Positions 14,460 to 18,505 of a DNA stretch of 18,505 bases are shown piece by piece. The notes below the pieces were generated by a model that worked only from the letters and a program-made list of their open reading frames with translations, had not been told where the DNA came from and did no database searches. Source of the stretch: Alphaproteobacteria bacterium UBA2947 (lineage in GTDB: Bacteria; Pseudomonadota; Alphaproteobacteria; Rs-D84); NCBI GenBank assembly GCA_002348925.1, contig DEBV01000005.1, positions 20,538 through 39,042 on the forward strand, written 5' to 3'. The position numbers and the translations under genes were made by a program. Every line of letters starts with the position of its first letter. Position 1 is the stretch's first letter.

Positions 14460-14721
14460 TTGTTATTTTATAAAACAATTCGTAGTCTTCACATGAATTT
14501 CTATATGGGCAAGGAATTTCTTCTTGTATATCTTTTTCTTGTTCCGACAATTTACCCTTACCGATTTTACGTTTTATATATTCATGATACTGTTGGCATC
14601 TTGTTTCTGGTATGTACGGACAAAATGTGTATCTTTCTATGTTATTACTTGCCATTAAAATACCACCACAAGCATTAAAACTTAACACTTGTATTTTTGG
14701 CGAAACATAAACAGTTTTCAT
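14443..14721 (-). CDS. Small Cys-rich protein, paralogue of its upstream neighbour
   Basis: 92 residues from the ATG at 14721. An in-frame ATG at 14733 adds four residues, but the downstream start matches its paralogue and has GGGG six nt ahead. The N-terminus MKTVYVSPKIQVL is followed by a GGILMAS stretch, then a hydrophilic Cys-rich part with two 'CP...C' units (CPYIPETRC and CPYRNSCEDY). The neighbour at 14724-15041 has the same plan: MKKIYLSPKMSV, CPFNNMWC, CP-x6-C-x-DY. No known family. There is no standard signal peptide, but the N-terminus resembles the short 'Y-x-x-P' leaders seen on many small proteins of gut bacteria. It overlaps rimM by 17 nt, so it is part of the ribosomal operon. 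Confidence 0.72.
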   Translation of the reverse strand: MKTVYVSPKIQVLSFNACGGILMASNNIERYTFCPYIPETRCQQYHEYIKRKIGKGKLSEQEKDIQEEIPCPYRNSCEDYELFYKITNGKMR

Positions 14722-14723
14722 TT

Positions 14724-15041
14724 TTAACCCCATTGCTTTTGTTTATAATCATGGCACAATGTCAAATATCCATGTGGGCAACGATCTTTTCCGTCTATGT
14801 AGAAGAATCTATAAACATTGTTTTTAGCACAATTTTCTACTGTTTCGCGCCAAGCATTAAAGCGCTTTTGTTTATCATAACACCACATGTTGTTAAAAGG
14901 GCACCGCTGAAAAGACCCTTCTTCCTTGCAACTAGCTCTAAAAAGGGCTTCTTTTTCAGATATTTGCACGGAAGACACCAATACGGTGTTCACAGTCATT
15001 TCTGTGACAGACATCTTTGGCGAAAGATAGATCTTTTTCAT
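14724..15041 (-). CDS. Small Cys-rich protein, first of a tandem paralogous pair
   Basis: 105 residues with Cys at 38, 47, 54, 71, 88 and 96. The N-terminus MKKIYLSPKMSVTEM continues into a small hydrophobic TVLVSS stretch. The rest is polar and aromatic, with 'CP' units at 47 and 88, the second ending in C-x-DY exactly as in the downstream paralogue. The Cys pairs look suited to zinc or disulphides. No family recognised. It begins 20 nt after rpsP and ends 2 nt before the paralogue's ATG. Ribosome-binding site only weak (purine-rich AGAGAG upstream). The sequence divergence between the two copies suggests an old duplication under selection for the Cys pattern. Confidence 0.75.
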   Translation of the reverse strand: MKKIYLSPKMSVTEMTVNTVLVSSVQISEKEALFRASCKEEGSFQRCPFNNMWCYDKQKRFNAWRETVENCAKNNVYRFFYIDGKDRCPHGYLTLCHDYKQKQWG

Positions 15042-15061
15042 AGACGCGGCTCTCTTTTTTA

Positions 15062-15499
15062 TTATTCAGCAACAGTTTCTTCTGCTGGTGTTTCAGCAGG
15101 TGCTTCCGCAGCAGCCTTTGCAGCGGCTTCAGCAGCAGCTTTTTCTTCTGCGATTTTTGCCAATTTATCTGCTTTATCTTTTGCCTTCATCTGAGTTTTT
15201 TCAGAAGGTTGATTTTTCTTTGTTTGATTTGGAACTGGTTTTGCAGCAACCAAACCTGCGTTTGCCAAGAATTTATAAACACGATCTGATGCTTTTGCAC
15301 CTTTTGCCAACCATACTTTAATTTTTTCAACTTCCAAAACAACGCGTTTTGCATCGTCTTTTGCCAACATTGGATTATATTTACCAACTGTTTCCAAAAC
15401 TGCACCCGAATTACGTGCGTTACGAGAATCTGTAACAACTACATGGTAATAAGGACGTTTTTTTGCACCATAACGTGCCAATCTGATAACTGTTGCCAT
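15062..15499 (-). CDS. rpsP: 30S ribosomal protein S16 with Ala/Lys/Glu-rich tail
   Basis: Small-subunit protein of the 5' domain. The first 85 residues or so are typical: MATVIRLARYGAKKRPYYHV, VTDSRNARNSGAVLETVGKYNP, VEKIKVWLAKGAKASDRVYKFL. The remaining 55-60 residues form a low-complexity Lys/Ala then Ala/Glu/Pro-rich tail (ends ETPAEETVAE). Many alphaproteobacterial S16 proteins carry such tails. AAGGAG at 15514-15509 gives a strong ribosome-binding site. First gene of the long - strand run, behind its own promoter and structured leader. Confidence 0.97.
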   Translation of the reverse strand: MATVIRLARYGAKKRPYYHVVVTDSRNARNSGAVLETVGKYNPMLAKDDAKRVVLEVEKIKVWLAKGAKASDRVYKFLANAGLVAAKPVPNQTKKNQPSEKTQMKAKDKADKLAKIAEEKAAAEAAAKAAAEAPAETPAEETVAE

Positions 15500-15560
15500 T
15501 TTATTTTGCTCCTTAATTCTTTGTTATCTTGTTTCCCCAAAAACCACACACAAAAACATT

Positions 15561-15609
15561 CATCAAGAACGAAAACTCGTCGGTTGATGTTCCTTGTGCA
15601 TACCGCACA
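15561..15609 (-). promoter_or_regulatory. Structured 5' leader of rpsP: two hairpins
   Basis: In the roughly 145-nt leader, read on the - strand, the first hairpin is TGTGC/GCACA with a 5-nt loop (15609-15595). The second is a compound hairpin: outer stem CATCAA/TTGATG (15589-15584 with 15566-15561) and inner stem ACGA/TCGT (15580-15577 with 15572-15569) around a GTTT loop. Both precede the ribosome-binding site by about 50 nt or more. Autogenous control by a ribosomal protein is a reasonable guess. The rest of the gap 15500-15692 holds only the promoter. Confidence 0.45.
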
Positions 15610-15649
15610 CAGGGTTATTAGAATGGCAATCTTTGGGATTTGCTGAACT

Positions 15650-15678
15650 ATTATGTATCAAAATTTACCAAAAGTCAA
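15650..15678 (-). promoter_or_regulatory. Sigma70-type promoter of the rpsP operon
   Basis: Read on the - strand: TTGACT (15678-15673), a 17-nt spacer, CATAAT (15655-15650). The predicted start near 15643 gives a leader of about 145 nt before rpsP. It lies just downstream of the HNH gene stop, and no terminator separates the two. Confidence 0.65.
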
Positions 15679-15692
15679 ATATTTGTTAGGTT

Positions 15693-16295
15693 TTATCTGT
15701 GTTTTTGGCAACATTGTTTATGACACCAAGAATCTTGTTTGCGCAGCCCAAATCTGTCTGGACGATATCTTGGGTTCTTAGAATCACAAAGTTCATCTAA
15801 ATCAAATACTATATCTATGTCAATTCTCATTTTCAGTTTATAATGCTTGCTGTACAGCGGTTTTGTTCCGCGTTTATTATTACATATTTTATGTGTGGGT
15901 TGCAAATTCGCCAAATCCCAACTGCCACCTTTTGATTTAGGTTTCTGATGATCCCATGAAAAATCCGTTTGTCCACACTGATTTGTACCTGTGGTTATTT
16001 TAATTGGTTGACCGCACAATTTACAAGTCGGATAAACTTCATAATCGCCCATAATCGCAAATATTTGTTTCATATGTTTGCGTGTTAAATAGTTATTAAC
16101 ATGGTCTGTTTTTATTAAATCACTTAACAACTTTCTTACAGTTTTTCGTATATCTATAAAAACGAAAGACGCACAGTCTTTCTTGCACTGTGCGTCTATC
16201 AAAATTTTCAGCAGATTTCTTGCATGGTCCTTGTCCATTGTGTTAACCAAACGACTTGTAGTTTTCAGTGTTTCTTTGATTTCATTATTGGTCAT
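15693..16295 (-). CDS. HNH endonuclease-domain protein
   Basis: 200 residues from the ATG at 16295, which has AAGG seven nt ahead; a GTG two codons earlier (16301) is possible. The N-terminal 85 residues are helical, Lys/Asp-rich and unrecognised. A classic HNH (beta-beta-alpha metal) motif follows: CKLCGQPI (Cys91, Cys94), SWDHQKPKSKGG (Asp115-His116), ANLQPTHKICNNKRG (Asn, His135, Cys138), so catalytic and structural zinc residues are complete. The C-terminus is basic with extra Cys/His (SWCHKQCCQKHR). Such domains occur in restriction enzymes, homing and phage nucleases and anti-phage effectors. No methyltransferase or recombinase is adjacent, so the role cannot be fixed. A terminator-like hairpin lies inside the 5' third of the gene. 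It has its own likely promoter. Confidence 0.85.
   Translation of the reverse strand: MTNNEIKETLKTTSRLVNTMDKDHARNLLKILIDAQCKKDCASFVFIDIRKTVRKLLSDLIKTDHVNNYLTRKHMKQIFAIMGDYEVYPTCKLCGQPIKITTGTNQCGQTDFSWDHQKPKSKGGSWDLANLQPTHKICNNKRGTKPLYSKHYKLKMRIDIDIVFDLDELCDSKNPRYRPDRFGLRKQDSWCHKQCCQKHR
16167..16197 (-). terminator. Terminator-like hairpin inside the HNH coding sequence
   Basis: A perfect 10-bp inverted repeat, AGACGCACAG (16167-16176) with CTGTGCGTCT (16188-16197), and an 11-nt loop. In the - strand RNA it is followed by a U-rich tail (TTCGTTTTTATA). It falls about 100 nt inside the HNH frame. It could attenuate HNH expression, terminate transcripts from the upstream secreted-protein gene, or be a chance consequence of coding. 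Confidence 0.45.
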
Positions 16296-16336
16296 CTGCA
16301 CACCTTTTTATATCAAAAAATCTTCAACAGAAAGAA

Positions 16337-16364
16337 TCATTACACAAAATCCTAAAATTGTCAA
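16337..16364 (-). promoter_or_regulatory. Possible promoter of the HNH gene
   Basis: Read on the - strand: perfect TTGACA (16364-16359), a 16-nt spacer, TAATGA (16342-16337) preceded by TGTG, a partial extended -10. It lies in the 78-nt gap between the secreted-protein gene and the HNH ATG. The -10 box is a poor match. Confidence 0.4.
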
Positions 16365-16373
16365 ACATTGTTT

Positions 16374-18200
16374 TTAATTCTCGATTAACGAAACAGAATC
16401 CTTTCCTTTGATTGTCGTATTTAAGACACTCTTTATCGTCTTGCCAGATTTTGCCACACCTTTTGCAGACCTTGTCATTGCCAGCAGTGCTGCCGATATA
16501 TTTGGCAACTTGGCAGATGTTTCGGCTGATTTTACAAATATGCTTGGTATTGCTTTTAATGCAGCCCTTGACACAGGCAAGAAATCAAACAAAACAGTTG
16601 CCGCATCAAATGCACATTTTGTAGTTTGGATTGTACTGCCCGAACATCTTTCTATGAACCCTTTATCCGTAGACGCTTCAAAAGCACGCGCCAAAGCATC
16701 TATGTCTTCATCTTTCATGCCTTGTTCTTGTAATTTTGTTAATCCCTTTGCAACACTTTGATCCACTGCTTTTATTTGATCATCAGTCAAATTATTCATA
16801 TAATTTGAACCTTCATTTATAAACCATTTGATTTGTTCCCCTATACAACCACGGTTCGTACAATTATTAATTCTGGCAGTAAATTTTGTAATTTCGACTT
16901 GTTCCTGTGTCTTTACCACTTCTGATCCTATTGACGTTGCAGCACCAGCAACCGTTAATAAAACCATCGTTGAAGTTCCACCTGTAACAACAGTTACCGC
17001 TACTATCCCCGTTACAACACCAACAGTGGCAGCCGCTTCCGTCATCCTTTTCATATCTGCAACATCGTTGGCAACAACCAAAACACACGACGACATTTTT
17101 GAATCCCAACGTGTTTTTGCCCCGTTCTTTCTTAATTTTTCGCAAGTTTCTTGAGATATTCCATGACATCTGCGTCCATCAAAAATTCCATCATTACCGA
17201 TACATTGCAATGCATCTTTTGATGCCTGGTTCCAAGAAGCTTTGCTTTCTGACAAATCATCAAACCAAAAATCTATTCTTTTCCCATCGGCATAACAAGT
17301 CAAAATATCATCATTTGGGTTCGATAATACATCACCAGTTTTACATGTATGTGCAGCCATATCACATTTGAATTTTGACACAGGACCATACTTGTTCTGC
17401 ACATATGCGGCAAGCCAAGATATCGTCCCGTAATCAAGATTTAACTGTAATGTATTAAAATTATTTTCTATACCTAATTTATTAACCAGTTGCGAACATT
17501 GCTGGGTTCCAAAATCTATAGGACACACAGACAAACTGGCATCTGGATTTGTCTTGTATCCAAAAGAAGAACTCATTGTGTTACCCATATTCTTGCATTC
17601 GGCAAAAACTTTTTGCTTGTCAGTATAAACTTTATTCTGGCCAGACGGTTTACACGCGGTCTTGTCATTAGAATCTGCTACACCTTTCCCACTTTCGAAC
17701 AACGAGGTCAAATAGCCATCCAAAAATAATCTACAATAAGCAAAACTTATACCTTCTTTGTATTTTCTGTCATCTTTTTCTGTTATATCATCAAATACAA
17801 ATTCATAATGCGCGCTGTTGTTTGCAGTAGAACACAAAATATGATCATCATTATCCCTGCAAGTCCAATAATTGTTATGGCACGTAATAATATCTTTGTT
17901 TTTCTTTAACGCATAATCTTTTGCGATCTGAATGGCTTGTCCCATATTTTGAACCTGAGAAGCGGCAAAAGATTTTACACAATAACTTTTTCCACTGGGA
18001 GCTTTTCTGTCATCGCAAAGACCAGTATAAAACTTTGCATTTTTGAAATTCGGTGTTTTCTTGATATCTTTTTTTCGGACTGCTTCCCCATTAGAGTCTA
18101 AGACTTTTCTACAATTACCATCGCCAAAACCAGCCATCGCAGGCACAGTCATAACAAACAAAGACAATACCAACAAAAATCTAAACATCTTTATTTGCAT
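16374..18200 (-). CDS. Large secreted Cys-rich protein with two internal repeats, function unknown
   Basis: 608 residues. Signal peptide at 1-23 (hydrophobic core LLVLSLFVMTV, cleavage after AMA). Residues 24-375 hold about 20 Cys and few hydrophobic runs, as expected for a disulphide-rich exported domain. Within it two modules match: residues 107-156 and 279-333 both read C-x6-C, then D-D-x-I-L with a nearby Cys, then F-x-FDD-[IL]-[TS]-E, with the last Cys exactly 20 residues after the F of FDD. Residues of about 391-425 are Gly/Val/Thr/Ala-rich and hydrophobic (a membrane hairpin or glycine-zipper-like segment). The C-terminal 180 residues are helical with paired Cys (NNCTNRGC; CSGSTIQTTKC). 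The ATG at 18200 has AAAGGA nine nt ahead and overlaps the upstream gene by 10 nt. No homologue recognised. Surface protein, toxin-like or adhesin-like roles are all open. Confidence 0.85.
   Translation of the reverse strand: MQIKMFRFLLVLSLFVMTVPAMAGFGDGNCRKVLDSNGEAVRKKDIKKTPNFKNAKFYTGLCDDRKAPSGKSYCVKSFAASQVQNMGQAIQIAKDYALKKNKDIITCHNNYWTCRDNDDHILCSTANNSAHYEFVFDDITEKDDRKYKEGISFAYCRLFLDGYLTSLFESGKGVADSNDKTACKPSGQNKVYTDKQKVFAECKNMGNTMSSSFGYKTNPDASLSVCPIDFGTQQCSQLVNKLGIENNFNTLQLNLDYGTISWLAAYVQNKYGPVSKFKCDMAAHTCKTGDVLSNPNDDILTCYADGKRIDFWFDDLSESKASWNQASKDALQCIGNDGIFDGRRCHGISQETCEKLRKNGAKTRWDSKMSSCVLVVANDVADMKRMTEAAATVGVVTGIVAVTVVTGGTSTMVLLTVAGAATSIGSEVVKTQEQVEITKFTARINNCTNRGCIGEQIKWFINEGSNYMNNLTDDQIKAVDQSVAKGLTKLQEQGMKDEDIDALARAFEASTDKGFIERCSGSTIQTTKCAFDAATVLFDFLPVSRAALKAIPSIFVKSAETSAKLPNISAALLAMTRSAKGVAKSGKTIKSVLNTTIKGKDSVSLIEN
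17202..17366 (-). repeat. Cys/FDD module, copy B (protein-level repeat)
   Basis: Encodes residues 279-333 of the secreted protein: C-x6-C, NDDILTC, FWFDDLSE, ending at Cys333. It is about 7 residues longer than copy A in the loop between the second and third Cys. Confidence 0.6.
17733..17882 (-). repeat. Cys/FDD module, copy A (protein-level repeat)
   Basis: Encodes residues 107-156 of the secreted protein: C-x6-C, DDHILC, FVFDDITE, ending at Cys156. It matches copy B in Cys order and in the 20-residue distance from the FDD phenylalanine to the last Cys. Recognised at the protein level only. Confidence 0.6.
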
Positions 18201-18505
18201 GCAGGATGGTCCTTTATTTTTTCTATTTCTGAAATATCTTTAATTGGTTGCAAACTCTTTATCTTTTGAACATATTCTTCATAAGATTCGCCTGCATCGT
18301 CGTCAACAGGGGCAGGTGCATACTCGTCTTCGCTGGGAATTTCTTTTTGCAATTCCACTATGTTTTCATTACAGGTATCTATTACTTCTTGCATGATATC
18401 TTTCAAATCAGATACAGCGCGTTCACGTTCAGAAAAATCTTCTGACTTCTTTTTGTTAATTAACAAATTTCCAACAATTCCTATAACAACTCCACCTTTT
18501 GCTGT
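18191..18505 (-). CDS. Small acidic membrane-anchored protein, 5' end missing
   Basis: The frame is open to the right edge, giving at least 104 residues. The visible start is a Gly/Val/Ile-rich hydrophobic stretch (GGVVIGIVGNLLI, probably a transmembrane helix or its end) followed by the basic stop-transfer NKKK. A long charged region comes next: a predicted helix (SERERAVSDLKDIMQEVID), a Pro/acid-rich linker (EYAPAPVDDDAGESYEEY) and a charged tail ending DHPACK. A TTG at 18466 could be an internal start but would remove the hydrophobic part. It overlaps the secreted-protein gene by 10 nt, so the two are almost certainly co-transcribed and may work together in the envelope. No family recognised. 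Confidence 0.6.
   Translation of the reverse strand, partial: TAKGGVVIGIVGNLLINKKKSEDFSERERAVSDLKDIMQEVIDTCNENIVELQKEIPSEDEYAPAPVDDDAGESYEEYVQKIKSLQPIKDISEIEKIKDHPACK

Noticed and set aside
15062..15200. GCAGC-rich stretch at the 3' end of rpsP as a DNA repeat
   Set aside because: It encodes the Ala/Glu-rich S16 tail; the repetition is a codon effect, not a separate repeat element.
15693..16301. HNH gene as part of a self-splicing intron or insertion sequence
   Set aside because: No interrupted host gene, no terminal inverted repeats and no target-site duplication could be seen on either side.

Overview
The window reads as a piece of an AT-rich chromosome from an alphaproteobacterium, probably host-associated and with a compact genome. 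The reasons are: an AddA helicase of the alphaproteobacterial type, a DUF2155 protein, a primary sigma factor whose remaining sequence follows alphaproteobacterial RpoD, the rpsP-rimM-trmD-rplS order, very tight gene packing (many start/stop overlaps or gaps of 1-3 nt), and several proteins I cannot place. There are no tRNA or rRNA genes, no CRISPR array and no insertion sequence. No gene-free stretch exceeds 300 nt; the longest is the roughly 190-nt rpsP upstream region.

Left part (1-8389, mostly + strand): the 3' part of rpoD with its terminator, a guanylate-kinase-like P-loop protein, and a shared bidirectional terminator facing a long membrane-anchored coiled-coil protein on the - strand. 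Divergent from that protein is a DNA double-strand-break repair block. It holds an AddA helicase whose C-terminal nuclease domain sits in a different reading frame (20-nt overlap), then recN, which appears to be driven from a promoter placed so that its mRNA would be leaderless.

Middle part (8386-15678, - strand): one long run of 13 genes begins at a good sigma70-type promoter and a structured leader ahead of rpsP. Order of transcription: rpsP, two related small Cys-rich proteins, rimM, another small Cys-rich ORF, trmD, rplS, a secreted DUF2155 protein, a small one-pass membrane protein, a DUF1460 lipoprotein (cell-wall amidase family), tsaD, a putative papain-like Cys-His-Asp protein, and xseA. 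The core makes and matures the ribosome and tRNA (S16, L19, RimM, TrmD, TsaD). Envelope proteins and the exonuclease VII large subunit have been added downstream. A second promoter inside the end of tsaD probably drives the last two genes, again with almost no 5' leader. xseA and recN converge and share their stop codons.

Right part (15693-18505, - strand): an accessory-looking block with an HNH nuclease whose coding sequence contains a terminator-like hairpin, a 608-residue secreted Cys-rich protein with two copies of an unrecognised Cys/FDD module and a Gly/Val-rich hydrophobic segment, and the 3' part of a gene for a small acidic membrane-anchored protein cut by the window edge.

The most unusual items are the split AddA, the Cys-rich small-protein family lodged inside the ribosomal operon, the repeat-containing secreted protein with its neighbours, two candidate leaderless transcripts, and an Asn in place of a near-invariant promoter-melting Trp in the sigma factor.
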